Below, piece after piece: positions 1-8,554 of a stretch of 33,575 nt of DNA. Source of the DNA: Lysobacterales bacterium (GTDB lineage Bacteria > Pseudomonadota > Gammaproteobacteria > Xanthomonadales > Xanthomonadaceae); NCBI GenBank assembly GCA_020442465.1, contig JAGRJY010000096.1, positions 1 through 33,575 of the forward strand, written 5' to 3'. The notes below the pieces were generated by a model, which saw nothing but the letters and a program-made list of their open reading frames with translations, had not been told where the DNA came from and searched no databases. A program made the position numbers and the translations under genes. Position 1 is the first letter of the stretch, and every line of letters starts with the position of its first letter.

Positions 1-18
1 ACTCTGGTACTTGTCCAT
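1..18 (-). CDS. tnpA: Start of a putative IS200/IS605 TnpA (Y1 transposase), cut by the window edge
   Basis: Six codons, MDKYQS, are visible on the minus strand from ATG at 18-16. They are preceded at 27-30 by GGAG with an 8-base spacer. Many TnpA proteins of the single-strand transposing IS200/IS605 family begin with this hexapeptide and continue with a stretch including KYHVVF; that continuation lies outside the window. The hairpin at about 101-121 supports the call. Six residues alone cannot prove identity. Confidence 0.4.
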
Positions 19-100
19 CTCGGATTCTCCGGTCGTGTGCTTGGCGGCTCACAACCTGAGTCTCCGCGATGGACTCCTCAAAACGTCAAACTGCTACTGC

Positions 101-121
101 CTCCCCGGCAGAGCCGGGGGG
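101..121. repeat. Hairpin of the IS end
   Basis: A seven-base-pair G+C stem (CCCCGGC/GCCGGGG) with a three-base AGA loop can extend to nine pairs if a T-G wobble and one more C-G pair are counted. There is no T-tract on either side, so it is not a standard intrinsic terminator. Its position near the presumed element tip fits the hairpin recognised by Y1 transposases. Confidence 0.5.
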
Positions 122-220
122 ACTCCCAACTTTGTCTAGACGGTACGCCGTCCGATCCGGCAATGCGCCCACGTGCGCGTGGTGCCCACAGCGCCCACGC
201 GGCCGATCGCGGTGGCGCGC

Positions 221-874
221 TCAGCCTGACGGCGGCGCGAACTGCTCGTGCAGCGCGGCGACTCTGGCGGCATCAAGACCCAGCCCGTCCGCCAAGGCCA
301 CCAACCAGGCGCGTTCGCGCTCGGTGTCGACCGACACCGCGGCCAGGGCCGCCGCATACACTTCGTCCGCCATCGAGCGCGGCGCCTGGGCAACCAGCTG
401 CTCGACCTTGCTCGGCGCGGCCAGTTCGCGGCGAAGAAAATCCAGCGCCTCGGCATCGTCACCCAGCGCTTCGGCGCGCTGGGTGATGGCGCGTTGCTCC
501 GCATCGTCGATGGTGCCGTCGGCGGCGGCGGCCGCAATCATGGTGCGCATCAGCAGCAAGGCTTGCTGGCGACGCAGGTCGAGCATCGGAATCGGCCGGG
601 TTTCCGCGCTGCCGGAGGCCGCCGGAGGCGGCGGCGGTGCGGATGCAGGCGGCTGCGCCAGCGACTGCGGGGGCGGCGGGGGCGACGACACGGCGGGCGC
701 TGCCTTCTGCTGCGCGCTGTAGTGCTCCCAAGCCGCCATGGCGACGCCGAGCAGACCCACGCCCACCACGGCCTTGCTGCCACCAAAAGCGCCTCGGCGA
801 CGTCCGCCCCCGCCCAGCGCGCCGCCGAGCGCACCGCTCAGCATCTGGCCCAACATGCGTTCCGGATCAAACAT
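221..874 (-). CDS. TerB/DUF533-like membrane-associated protein
   Basis: The product has 217 residues. The N-terminus is glycine-rich with a short hydrophobic stretch (about residues 33-50) that could be a membrane anchor. A proline/alanine linker (about 61-95) follows, then an all-helical C-terminal domain (about 97-217) whose motif AAAAADGTIDDAEQ resembles the acidic loop of TerB-like and DUF533 (YebE-type) domains. The ATG at 874 was chosen because GGAGAGGG lies about 8 bases upstream; the same frame stays open further upstream but without a ribosome site. DUF533 proteins have no firmly established function. The gene stands alone and diverges from dgkA. The domain call is from pattern and composition. 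Confidence 0.7.
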   Translation of the reverse strand: MFDPERMLGQMLSGALGGALGGGGRRRGAFGGSKAVVGVGLLGVAMAAWEHYSAQQKAAPAVSSPPPPPQSLAQPPASAPPPPPAASGSAETRPIPMLDLRRQQALLLMRTMIAAAAADGTIDDAEQRAITQRAEALGDDAEALDFLRRELAAPSKVEQLVAQAPRSMADEVYAAALAAVSVDTERERAWLVALADGLGLDAARVAALHEQFAPPSG

Positions 875-1205
875 GGTTCGGTTTCCCTCTCCGACAGAAC
901 GTGCACCGCACATGATCTTGAGTGGGATGGTTGCACATCTCGGCGGAATGTCGACCCGTCGCGCCGGGCTACCTGCCGACACGCCGACGCACTATCCAGG
1001 CGACGGGCCCCGGACCGGCCCATCGTTTCACCCTGTCGGGGCCACGATCCGACGCCCTGGAAGGGGGGCCACGAGTTGCCGCGCCCCCGGTCTGGCTGCA
1101 GAATGACGCGCCCTCGCGAGGCGCGCCGGGCGGAATAATCGAGTGCTGCGACACCCCGCAGCGATGACAGGTCGGGAGTTCGTTTCGCAGTGACGGCACG
1201 CAAGC
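875..1205. other. 331-bp divergent intergenic region, no gene recognised
   Basis: This region separates the minus-strand DUF533-like gene from dgkA and must hold both promoters, but I see no convincing -35/-10 pair. It contains a palindromic G+C segment, CGCGCC...GGCGCG, centred near 1115 with an inner CCTCGCGAGG, of unknown role. Short frames here have no recognisable protein character. Confidence 0.5.
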
Positions 1206-1646
1206 ATGCAATGGCGATGGCCCGTGGACGGCGCCGTGGCTGACAGCGATGGCGGTATCGCACCGCGCGGGCCAGTCGGTGTCTGGCGCGCCACGATCTG
1301 GTCGATCAAGGGTCTTCGCGCCGCCTGGGACTACGAATCGAGTTTTCGCCTCGAGGTGTACCTGTTCGTCCTGCTCGCGCCGGTCGCGTGGTGGCTGGCT
1401 GGCGACGCCATCGAGCGCGTGTTGCTCATCGGCAGCATGCTGCTGGTGCTTGCCGCGGAGTTGCTGAATTCGGCGATCGAGGCCCTGATCGAACGCTACG
1501 GCCCGGAACATCACGTACTGGCCGGTCGCGCCAAGGACATGGGCTCGGCGGCCGTCTTCGTGCTGATGATGAATGTGCTGCTGGTTTGGGGCAGCTTGCT
1601 CGGCCCGCGCTGGATCGCGGCGCTCGGCGCAGGAGCCGCTGGCTGA
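1206..1646 (+). CDS. dgkA: Diacylglycerol kinase
   Basis: DgkA is a small trimeric inner-membrane kinase that phosphorylates diacylglycerol to phosphatidic acid with ATP, recycling diacylglycerol left by periplasmic glucan modification. The 146-residue product has the family core: WSIKGLRAAW (about 32-41), three hydrophobic helices, the signature ELLNSAIEALIER (about 85-97) with two conserved glutamates (E85, E92), and GRAKDMGSAAV (about 108-117). The N-terminus is some 20 residues longer than in E. coli DgkA. ATG 1206 has no clear ribosome site, and a GTG at 1236 would give a more typical length, so the start is uncertain. The stop overlaps the next start by one base, suggesting translational coupling. 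Confidence 0.93.
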   Translation: MQWRWPVDGAVADSDGGIAPRGPVGVWRATIWSIKGLRAAWDYESSFRLEVYLFVLLAPVAWWLAGDAIERVLLIGSMLLVLAAELLNSAIEALIERYGPEHHVLAGRAKDMGSAAVFVLMMNVLLVWGSLLGPRWIAALGAGAAG

Positions 1647-2410
1647 TGGAGTGGCTGACCAGCCCTGACATCTGGATTGCCCTGATCACCCTGTCGACGC
1701 TCGAGATCGTGCTCGGTGTCGACAATCTCGTGTTCGTGTCGATCGCCGTCAGCCGTCTGCCGCCGGATCGCCGGCCGCGGGCGAGGCGCTTCGGACTGGC
1801 GCTGGCCTGCATTACCCGCATCATGCTGCTGCTGTCGCTGGCCTATTTGGCCCGCATGGACAGCGCACTGTTCACCCTGTTCGACCAGGAGTTCTCGATC
1901 CGCGACCTCGTGCTGATCGGCGGCGGCCTGTTCCTGCTGGTGAAGGGCACGATGGAGATCCACGACGCGGTCGAAGGCCGCAGCGAAGACGAGGACATCG
2001 AGACGCGACCGTCTGCCGTGTTCGGCTACGTCATCGCGCAGATCGCCATCATCGACATCGTGTTTTCGCTCGACTCGGTCATCACCGCGATCGGCATGGT
2101 GCCGGCCAGCCAGACCGGCGTGATGGTGGCAGCCATCATCATCGCGGTCATCGTGATGATCATCGCCGCCAATCCGATCGGCGACTTCATCGAGAACCAC
2201 CCGACCATCAAGATGCTGGCGTTGTCGTTTCTCATCCTGGTCGGCATGGCCCTGGTGGCCGACGGATTCGACGCCCACATGCCGCGCGCCTATCTGTACT
2301 TCGCGATGGCCTTCTCGGCGTCGGTGGAGTTCCTCAACATGCTGGCGCGTCGCCGGCACCGGCGACGCCAGCAAGCCGCCGCGCTACAGCACCATCCCTC
2401 GCAGCAATAG
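1646..2410 (+). CDS. TerC-family integral membrane protein (YgdQ-like)
   Basis: The 254-residue polytopic membrane protein starts at an ATG overlapping the dgkA stop (TGATG). Two internal repeats carry the acidic TerC signatures LEIVLGVDNLVFVS (about 19-32) and DIVFSLDSVITAIG (about 137-150). Their buried aspartates and glutamate are thought to coordinate metal ions in TerC/Alx-type proteins. A conserved FIENHPTIKMLALSFLILVG stretch and several further hydrophobic helices follow, and the tail is basic. Overall it resembles E. coli YgdQ closely. TerC relatives have been linked to manganese export and to metal loading of exported proteins, but the role of this short branch is not settled. The gene ends only 4 bp from the convergent YyaL-like gene. 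Confidence 0.88.
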   Translation: MEWLTSPDIWIALITLSTLEIVLGVDNLVFVSIAVSRLPPDRRPRARRFGLALACITRIMLLLSLAYLARMDSALFTLFDQEFSIRDLVLIGGGLFLLVKGTMEIHDAVEGRSEDEDIETRPSAVFGYVIAQIAIIDIVFSLDSVITAIGMVPASQTGVMVAAIIIAVIVMIIAANPIGDFIENHPTIKMLALSFLILVGMALVADGFDAHMPRAYLYFAMAFSASVEFLNMLARRRHRRRQQAAALQHHPSQQ

Positions 2411-2414
2411 GCGC

Positions 2415-4454
2415 TCAACCCGTAGCGCGCTTCGAAAGCTGCGCCTCGAGCGCTATGGGGCTGTCGAATCGTGGCAGGCAGCGCATGCCTTCGCACCAGT
2501 ACACGCGCCCCCCTGCAAGCCAGCGCTTGTCTTCCAGCGCCTGCGGCAACAGGTGTTCCGCAGCCGCCAAAGTCAGCACGTGCGCACCCTGCATGCGTGC
2601 CTGATGGATCGCCGAACGCCAACGCTCCGACTCCTGCTGGTTGGCCAGACGCGCAATCAGGATCGGCGGCGTGGACACCTGCAGCTGCAGGCCCTTCAGC
2701 AGGCTGGCGCAGCCGTGCGGCAGATCCTGCAGCACCTCCCAGCCCGCGCGCAGCACCCTTTCCGCTGCCAGCAGGTAGCGCGGCTCTCCGATCAGCCAGC
2801 CCAGACGCAACAGTGCCTGCACCGCCAGCCCGTTGCCTGATGGGGTGGCATCGTCGGTGAACGGCTTGCTGTGCTGCGGCAGTTCGTTGTGCGCCTTGCC
2901 GACGAAGTAGAAACCGCCACGCTCGGTGTCTTCGAACTGATCCAGCAGCAGGTCGGCCTGCGCGCAGGCTGCATCCAGCCAGACCGTCGACCAGCGCGCT
3001 TCGAGCAGGTCGAGCAGCGCCACCGCCAGCGCGGCATGGTCATCAAGAAACGCTCGCGCGCCCACCCCATCCGGGTAGACCACGCTGTACCAAGTTCCCT
3101 GCCGGCAGTGCCGGCGCAGCAGCGCATCGGCGAGTCGAGACGCCAGGTCGGCCCAGTCGGAGCGCGCCAGCGACATCGACGCGCGTGCCAGCCCCGACAG
3201 CAGCAACGCGTTCCAGCTCAGCACGCACTTGCCATCCCGTGCCGGGGCGGCGCGCTGCGCGCGGATCAATCGCAGCCGACGGGTCACCAGTTTCACCGAG
3301 TCCCGGCGTCGCTGATAGTCGTCCGACCCCGGCTCGGACCACTCCGACAGCGGCCGGCGCACATTCAGATGCCAGGCCTCGCCCTCGAAGTTCGGCGGGT
3401 TCTCCAGGCCGAAGTAGCCCAGCAGCCAGCTCTCTTCGGCGGAGCTCAGCGCCTCGGCCACGGCACGCTTCGACCACACGTAGTACGCGCCTTCGCGATG
3501 GTTGGAGTCGGCATCCAGCGAGGCCGCGAAGCCGCCTGACGACAGCGCCATTTCCTCCTGCAGCCACTGCACGATGCCGATCGCCGCCGAGCGCATCTCC
3601 TGATCGCCGGCCATGGCTGCACGCGCAAACTCGGGCAGCAGCAGCGCGTTGTCGTACAGCATCTTCTCGAAATGCGGGATTTCCCAGCGCTCGTCGACGC
3701 AGTAGCGGAAAAAGCCGCCGCCGATATGATCCTGCAACCCGCCGCGGGCCATGCCGAGCAGGCTCGTCGCCGCATGTTCCTGGACGGCGCCCAGGGCTGA
3801 CGCCGCACACAGCCGCAGCTCGCCGCTGGGCGGAAACTTCGGCGCACCGACATGTCCGCCGTGCACCGCGTCGGCCTGCGCCAGCCAGCGCCGCTCGGCC
3901 TCGGCGAGTGGATCCAGGGTCAGCGCACCCTGTTCCGGCTCACGCAGGTCGTAGTCGCGCAGAAATGCGCCGATGGCGTCGTTGTGCCGGGCTAGCTCCT
4001 GCGGTCGCTCGTGGTACCAGCTTGCGACTTTTGCCAGCACTTCGGAGAAGGCCGGCATGCCACCGCGGGCGGCAGGCGGAAAGTACGTGCCGACGTAGAA
4101 CGGCAGCAGCGTGCGGCTGTCCACGAATGCGGTGAGCGGCCATCCGCCCGGTCGGCGCTGCAGCACCTGATGGGCGAGCTGGTACATGCGATCGAGATCG
4201 GGCCGCTCCTCGCGGTCGACCTTGATCGAAACGAAGTGTTCGGACAGCAGCCCGGCAATGGCCGGGTCGGAAAAGCTCTCCCGCGCCATCACGTGACACC
4301 AGTGACAGGCGGAGTAGCCGATCGACAGCATGATCGGCTTGCCGGAGTCGCGCGCGAGCGCCAGCGCCTCGTCACCCCAGGCGAACCAGTCCACCGGGTC
4401 GTCGGCGTGCTGCCGCAGGTACAGACTCGGCTGCTGCGCCAGTCGATTGCCCAT
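2415..4454 (-). CDS. YyaL/SSP411-type thioredoxin-domain protein (DUF255)
   Basis: The 679-residue protein has an N-terminal thioredoxin-like DUF255 domain with the signature SACHWCHVM (Cys50 and Cys53) and [11 protein letters not shown] long C-terminal alpha/alpha-toroid region of the N-acylglucosamine-2-epimerase/cellobiose-epimerase fold follows ([14 protein letters not shown] and a [16 protein letters not shown] stretch). The family (B. subtilis YyaL, human SPATA20) is widespread, but its biochemical role is not established. ATG 4454 was chosen over an in-frame GTG at 4460 because GGAGGTG at 4458-4464 sits at the right distance from the ATG and overlaps the GTG. No signal peptide is seen, so it is probably cytoplasmic. 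It is convergent with the TerC-family gene. Confidence 0.87.
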   Translation of the reverse strand: MGNRLAQQPSLYLRQHADDPVDWFAWGDEALALARDSGKPIMLSIGYSACHWCHVMARESFSDPAIAGLLSEHFVSIKVDREERPDLDRMYQLAHQVLQRRPGGWPLTAFVDSRTLLPFYVGTYFPPAARGGMPAFSEVLAKVASWYHERPQELARHNDAIGAFLRDYDLREPEQGALTLDPLAEAERRWLAQADAVHGGHVGAPKFPPSGELRLCAASALGAVQEHAATSLLGMARGGLQDHIGGGFFRYCVDERWEIPHFEKMLYDNALLLPEFARAAMAGDQEMRSAAIGIVQWLQEEMALSSGGFAASLDADSNHREGAYYVWSKRAVAEALSSAEESWLLGYFGLENPPNFEGEAWHLNVRRPLSEWSEPGSDDYQRRRDSVKLVTRRLRLIRAQRAAPARDGKCVLSWNALLLSGLARASMSLARSDWADLASRLADALLRRHCRQGTWYSVVYPDGVGARAFLDDHAALAVALLDLLEARWSTVWLDAACAQADLLLDQFEDTERGGFYFVGKAHNELPQHSKPFTDDATPSGNGLAVQALLRLGWLIGEPRYLLAAERVLRAGWEVLQDLPHGCASLLKGLQLQVSTPPILIARLANQQESERWRSAIHQARMQGAHVLTLAAAEHLLPQALEDKRWLAGGRVYWCEGMRCLPRFDSPIALEAQLSKRATG

Positions 4455-4644
4455 CGCCACCTCCGCGCACGTCCCGCGCCGCCGCCGATGCCGACTCGGC
4501 GTGCCCGCGCCCTCGCATGGATGCAGGCCGTGGCATCGACGCCCGATGGTCAGTCTAGCCGTATCGCCGCGAGGGATGCATCCGGATGATCAGCACGGTG
4601 CGCTGCCGCCCGACCGCATTGCGCGCGCGCGGGCGCCGAACCGC

Positions 4645-4650
4645 TACACT
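4645..4650 (+). promoter_or_regulatory. Possible -10 element for rlmI
   Basis: TACACT lies about 30 bp before the rlmI start, in a context (CCGCTACACT) common at -10 elements of GC-rich gammaproteobacteria. A TTGCGC at 4619-4624 could act as -35, but the 20-bp spacing is long. This is a weak call. Confidence 0.25.
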
Positions 4651-4679
4651 GCTGGGCCCAGGATCAGGAATGGCGAGCC

Positions 4680-5882
4680 ATGGCCGAAGCGGCCGACTAT
4701 CCGATGCTGCTTCTTCGTCGCGGCGAGGATCGCCGACTGCGCGCCGGTCACCTGTGGGTCTTCAGCAATGAAGTAGACGTGCAGCGCACGCCGCTGGACC
4801 GTTTCTCGCCGGGCGAGGCGGTACTCATCGCCGACCACACCGGACGCGTGCTCGGCAGCGGCTATGTCAATCCGCACAGCCTGATCTGCGCGCGTTTGCT
4901 CGACCGCCACGCGCACCCGCTGGATCGTTCGCTGGTCACCCACCGACTGAACATCGCGTTGAGCCTTCGTCAGCGCATCTACCCCACCCCGCACTATCGA
5001 CTGGTGTTCGGCGATAGCGACGGCCTGCCCGGTCTGACGGTCGACCGTTTCGGCCAGGTATTGGTCGCCCAGGCGACCACCGCCGGCATGCAGGCGTTGC
5101 GCGAGGAAGTCGACGCCGCGCTGGTCAAGGTGCTGGCGCCGGACGTCGTCGTCTGGAAGAACGACAGCAGCGCACGACGCCTGGAGGGACTGGACGACGA
5201 GGTGTTCTGCAGCGTGGGCGAGCCGCCGTCGCACGTGGAAGTGATGGAGTCGGGGTGCCGCTTCCACGTCGATGGCTTGCATGGGCAGAAAACCGGCTGG
5301 TTCTTCGACCAGCGCGACAATCGCGACCGCGTGATGCCCTGGCTGCGCGACAGCCGCGTACTCGACCTGTTCTGCTACGCGGGGGGATGGGGCGTACGCG
5401 CCGCCTGCGCCGGCGCATCGTCGGTCGACTGCGTCGACGGCTCGGCCGATGCGGTGGACGCCGTGATGCGTAATGCGGCGCTGAACGACGTGACCGACCG
5501 CGTCACCGCAACGCGCGCCGACGCCTTCGAGTTTCTCCGCGACGCGCGACAGAACCGGAGTCGCTGGGATGCGGTCGTGGTCGACCCGCCCGCTTTCGTC
5601 AAACGCAAGAAAGACTTCAAGGAAGGCGCCCTGGCCTACCGGCGCATCAACGAGGCAGCGATGCAGGTGCTCGACCGCGACGGCCTGCTGGTCAGCCTTT
5701 CGTGCAGCCATCACATGCCGCGCGCGGTGCTGTTGGAGACGCTGCAGGCCGCGGCGCGCCATCTGGACCGGCAGCTGCAGGTCATCGCCAGCCTGCAACA
5801 GGCTAGCGATCATCCGGTGCACGCGGCCATCCCGGAAACCGACTACCTCAAGGGATTCGTCTGCCGGGTGCTCCCCAGCTAG
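4680..5882 (+). CDS. rlmI: 23S rRNA (cytosine-1962-C5) methyltransferase
   Basis: RlmI uses S-adenosylmethionine to methylate C1962 of 23S rRNA. The 400 residues match the usual family length (396 in E. coli). An N-terminal PUA domain (about 8-75, with GHLWVFSNEV) is followed by a linking domain and a Rossmann methyltransferase domain. Visible motifs are GQKTGWFFDQRDNR (202-215), the SAM loop VLDLFCYAGGWGV (227-239), VVVDPPAFVKRK (299-310), and SLSCSHH (339-345) with the likely catalytic Cys342. Both the DPPAF motif and the second-motif cysteine are expected for an m5C enzyme of this group. The ATG at 4680 begins the PUA domain properly. The gene appears monocistronic and converges on the peptidase gene. 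Confidence 0.92.
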   Translation: MAEAADYPMLLLRRGEDRRLRAGHLWVFSNEVDVQRTPLDRFSPGEAVLIADHTGRVLGSGYVNPHSLICARLLDRHAHPLDRSLVTHRLNIALSLRQRIYPTPHYRLVFGDSDGLPGLTVDRFGQVLVAQATTAGMQALREEVDAALVKVLAPDVVVWKNDSSARRLEGLDDEVFCSVGEPPSHVEVMESGCRFHVDGLHGQKTGWFFDQRDNRDRVMPWLRDSRVLDLFCYAGGWGVRAACAGASSVDCVDGSADAVDAVMRNAALNDVTDRVTATRADAFEFLRDARQNRSRWDAVVVDPPAFVKRKKDFKEGALAYRRINEAAMQVLDRDGLLVSLSCSHHMPRAVLLETLQAAARHLDRQLQVIASLQQASDHPVHAAIPETDYLKGFVCRVLPS

Positions 5883-5951
5883 CCCGCACGCGCAGCAGCA
5901 TGATCCGGGCCGGACGCCAGCTCCGCATCCGCGCACGAACCGCTCGCCGGC

Positions 5952-7178
5952 TCAACCTCCCAGCAGCGGGCTTTCCAGCACTTTGGACGCTTGCCCCGTC
6001 ACCCGATGCGCGGCGTCCTTCAGCTGCTCCAGCGAGATCCGTCCCTTGCCGACCAGCTGGCGCGTCACCGCATCGAGATTGTGCGCTGCGTCGGTCTGCG
6101 CGCGAATTTCGGCATCGAGCTCGCTGAGCAGGATCACCCCGCGCGCCGTTCGCGCACCGGATGATTCGGCGCCGCGCAGGGTGCGCACGTTGCGCCCCTG
6201 TGAGCGCAGCAGCTCGAGCGCGCGATGCGTGCGCGTGTCGCTCACCAGCCCGCTGCGCTGCGCGATCAGGATGGAGTAGTACTCGGCGAAGGACTCGGCG
6301 ATCCAGTCTTGCCCGCGCACGCCGCGGATACGCGTGATCACGTGGACGAGCTCGTGCAGCAGCGGCGAGGTGCCGCCCTCGCCGACCAGGGGGCGATCGG
6401 CATGCAGGTAGAGCGAGTTCGGCGCCGACAGGCCGCCCCGCCACATGGGATCGCCGGCGCCGACGATGAGCACCTTGGTCGGCAGACGACCGAACGCGCT
6501 GAGCAACTCGAGGGCGCTGGCGTGCACGAAGGCGAGTACGTCGTTGCGCCGCACGTCCTGGCCTTTCGGCGCGGCGACTGCGAACTCGGTGCCGTGCATG
6601 TACTCGCGGCGCGTGCCGATGTCGCCGGCAATCAGCCATCCGACCGGCTGCTGGAAGCGACGCCCGGGATTGGCGACGACGTAGCGCGACTTGTCGAGAT
6701 TGAGTCGATAACCGATGTCGGCGCCGCTCCATCCCTCGGGCAGGTCGAACGTCAGGCTTGCCGTGGATGAACCGTCGGCGACGGCGGCCGCAGGCGGAAT
6801 CAGCCGATCGACGCGCAAGATCGCCCAGTCGTCGGTGATGCGCGCATCGTAGGCGCCGTTGCTGCGCCTGTGGTCCACCTTGTAGCTGAAACGCAGGCTG
6901 CCCGGCCGGTCGGCAGGCGGCCGCCAGGTAATGCTGTCGCCGTCGCGAGTGACCTTGCCGTCGCCCTTGAACACGCTGTGGCGATCAGGGTCCTTGGTCA
7001 ATCGGAGCCGCTTCAGCGCACCGGTGCCCGGTGTGGTGGTGATCTCCACCGTCGCTTCGTGTTTCGCCGGATCGAAGCCGATCGTGTACGCCACCTTGTA
7101 GGTCTGGTTCGCCGCCGCCGGACCGGCGACGCAGCAAGCGGCCATCCAGGCCAGGACACGGACAAAACGAACGGACAT
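5952..7178 (-). CDS. Exported gluzincin-type (M1/M61-like) metallopeptidase
   Basis: The 408-residue product begins with a signal peptide (residues 1-23, ending GPAAANQ, cleavage probably near 23). A beta-rich N-terminal region follows, then the zinc motif HELVH (275-279) and a downstream WIAESFAEYYS whose Glu295 would be the third zinc ligand, as in M1 and M61 peptidases (WxxEGFA). The spacing from HEXXH to that glutamate is 15 residues, three fewer than the usual 18 in M1. The closest described fold is therefore M61/M1-like, but the exact family is not certain. ATG 7178 was chosen because it gives a clean signal peptide; the frame extends upstream without one. The gene diverges from rsmA and the substrate is unknown. 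Confidence 0.7.
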   Translation of the reverse strand: MSVRFVRVLAWMAACCVAGPAAANQTYKVAYTIGFDPAKHEATVEITTTPGTGALKRLRLTKDPDRHSVFKGDGKVTRDGDSITWRPPADRPGSLRFSYKVDHRRSNGAYDARITDDWAILRVDRLIPPAAAVADGSSTASLTFDLPEGWSGADIGYRLNLDKSRYVVANPGRRFQQPVGWLIAGDIGTRREYMHGTEFAVAAPKGQDVRRNDVLAFVHASALELLSAFGRLPTKVLIVGAGDPMWRGGLSAPNSLYLHADRPLVGEGGTSPLLHELVHVITRIRGVRGQDWIAESFAEYYSILIAQRSGLVSDTRTHRALELLRSQGRNVRTLRGAESSGARTARGVILLSELDAEIRAQTDAAHNLDAVTRQLVGKGRISLEQLKDAAHRVTGQASKVLESPLLGG

Positions 7179-7266
7179 GCAGCACTTCCTGCGCGGGCTC
7201 CCCGGCATTGTGGGTATTGCGGGCGAGGATTCAAGCGCGCCGTCGACTTGCCTCGCCGCGCCGTGC

Positions 7267-8103
7267 ATGCTGCATGCTCTGCAACCCCTGTCGCCGGACC
7301 CACCCTTGAGCCTCGAACGCCATCGCCACAAGAAGCAGCTCGGGCAGCACTTCCTGCACGACACGACGGTCATCGATCGGATCATCCTGGCGCTGCAGCC
7401 ACAGCCGGAAGATCGCCTGGTCGAGATCGGCCCCGGTGGTGGCGCGCTGACGTTTCCGCTGCTGCGGCAGATGGGTCGCCTTCAGGTCATCGAATTCGAC
7501 CGCGACCTGATCGAGCCACTGCGGCAGCGCGCGGCATCGATTGGCGCGCTCGAGGTCGTGCATGCCGACGTGCTCGACGTCGACCTGTGCGCGCTGTCGG
7601 CGGGCGCGCCGCTACGGCTCGTCGGCAACCTGCCGTACAACATTTCCACGCCGATCCTGTTCCACGTGCTCGACCATGCGCGCTGCATCCGCGACATGGT
7701 GTTCATGCTGCAGAAGGAAGTCGTCGATCGCATGGCCGCCGCACCGGGGGGCAAGGACTACGGTCGGCTGACGGTGATGCTGCAGGCTGTGGCCGACGTG
7801 CAGCCCCTGTTCGTGGTGCCACCCGAGGCCTTCGACCCGCCGCCGAAAGTGGACTCCGCCATCGTGCGCGTGGTGCCGAGGGCCGACCTCGCGGCACGCA
7901 TCGGCTCCGACAGCCGATTCGACGAAGTGGTCCGGCACGCTTTTGCGCAGCGCCGCAAGACGCTACGCAACGCGCTGTCGAAGCTGGCCACCGCGGCGCA
8001 GATCGAGGCTTCCGGCATCGATCCGTCGCTGCGCGCCGAAGCCGTAGCGGTCGAGCGATTCATCGATCTCGGCAACGCATTGGCGCGCGATTCCCACGCC
8101 TGA
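7267..8103 (+). CDS. rsmA: 16S rRNA (adenine-1518/1519-N6) dimethyltransferase
   Basis: RsmA/KsgA dimethylates two adjacent adenines in helix 45 of 16S rRNA late in small-subunit assembly. The motifs are KKQLGQHFL, the SAM loop EIGPGGGALT (53-62), IEFDRDL, the catalytic NLPYNIS (121-127), MLQKEVVDRM, PPPKVDSAIVR, and a C-terminal AFAQRRKTLRNAL. Start choice is uncertain: ATG 7267 gives 278 residues and TTG 7306 (265 residues) begins just before the conserved region; neither has a good ribosome site. Upstream in-frame codons would overlap the divergent peptidase start. The gene is followed by apaG after 61 bp and apaH, the conserved rsmA-apaG-apaH order. Confidence 0.95.
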   Translation: MLHALQPLSPDPPLSLERHRHKKQLGQHFLHDTTVIDRIILALQPQPEDRLVEIGPGGGALTFPLLRQMGRLQVIEFDRDLIEPLRQRAASIGALEVVHADVLDVDLCALSAGAPLRLVGNLPYNISTPILFHVLDHARCIRDMVFMLQKEVVDRMAAAPGGKDYGRLTVMLQAVADVQPLFVVPPEAFDPPPKVDSAIVRVVPRADLAARIGSDSRFDEVVRHAFAQRRKTLRNALSKLATAAQIEASGIDPSLRAEAVAVERFIDLGNALARDSHA

Positions 8104-8164
8104 CCCGCTTCTATCTCGGGAGTGAAGCCACCGTCCACGCGGATGCTGGTGGGTAGGAGATAGA

Positions 8165-8554
8165 ATGCCCGCCATGAATTCCACCGACTATGCCATCGAC
8201 GTGCAGGCGCGCGCCCGCTACCTCGACGACCAGTCCGACCCGATGGCCGAGCGCTACGTGTTCGGCTACACGGTGCAGATCCGCAATGTCGGCAACCTCG
8301 CGGCCAAGCTGATCAGTCGTCACTGGGTCATCACCGACGGCGACGGCCAGGTCGAGGAAGTGCGCGGCGATGGCGTCGTGGGCGAGCAGCCGCTGCTGAG
8401 ACCCGGCGAGATGTTCCAATACGACTCGGGCGCGGTGATCCCCACCGAAGTCGGCAGCATGCAGGGTCGATATTTCATGCAGGCCGAAGACGGCACCCAG
8501 TTCGAAGCGCTGATTCCGGTGTTCACGCTCGGCGTGCCCGGAGCCGTCAACTAG
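8165..8554 (+). CDS. apaG: ApaG-domain protein
   Basis: The 129-residue protein is a single ApaG (FN3-like beta-sandwich) domain. Motifs seen are YVFGYTVQIRN, LISRHWVITDG, VEEVRGDGVVGEQPLL, the glycine-rich turn before FQYDSGA, and GSMQGRYFM. Its function is undefined; in enterobacteria its loss has been tied to cobalt sensitivity and magnesium efflux. TAGGAGA at about 8152-8158 positions ATG 8165 well; a second ATG at 8174 would trim three residues. The stop codon overlaps the apaH GTG by one base (TAGTG), so the two are probably translationally coupled. Confidence 0.94.
   Translation: MPAMNSTDYAIDVQARARYLDDQSDPMAERYVFGYTVQIRNVGNLAAKLISRHWVITDGDGQVEEVRGDGVVGEQPLLRPGEMFQYDSGAVIPTEVGSMQGRYFMQAEDGTQFEALIPVFTLGVPGAVN

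Larger units (their letters stand above)
1..130 (-). mobile_element. Left end of a probable IS200/IS605-family element (partial)
   Basis: Read on the minus strand, this stretch has a compact hairpin near the outer end (arms CCCCGGC and GCCGGGG around an AGA loop, about 103-119). About 85 bp of leader follows, then a GGAG ribosome site and an ATG opening a frame that leaves the window. Subterminal hairpins instead of inverted terminal repeats are the hallmark of IS200/IS605 elements, and the encoded start MDKYQS matches how many TnpA proteins of this family begin. The outer boundary is not defined; I place it just beyond the hairpin. Only the end is present, so the family call is an inference. 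Confidence 0.5.

Noticed and set aside
7265..7278. GCATGCT repeated twice at the rsmA start region
   Set aside because: Two copies of seven bases are too little to call a functional repeat. I noted it only because it complicates the start choice.
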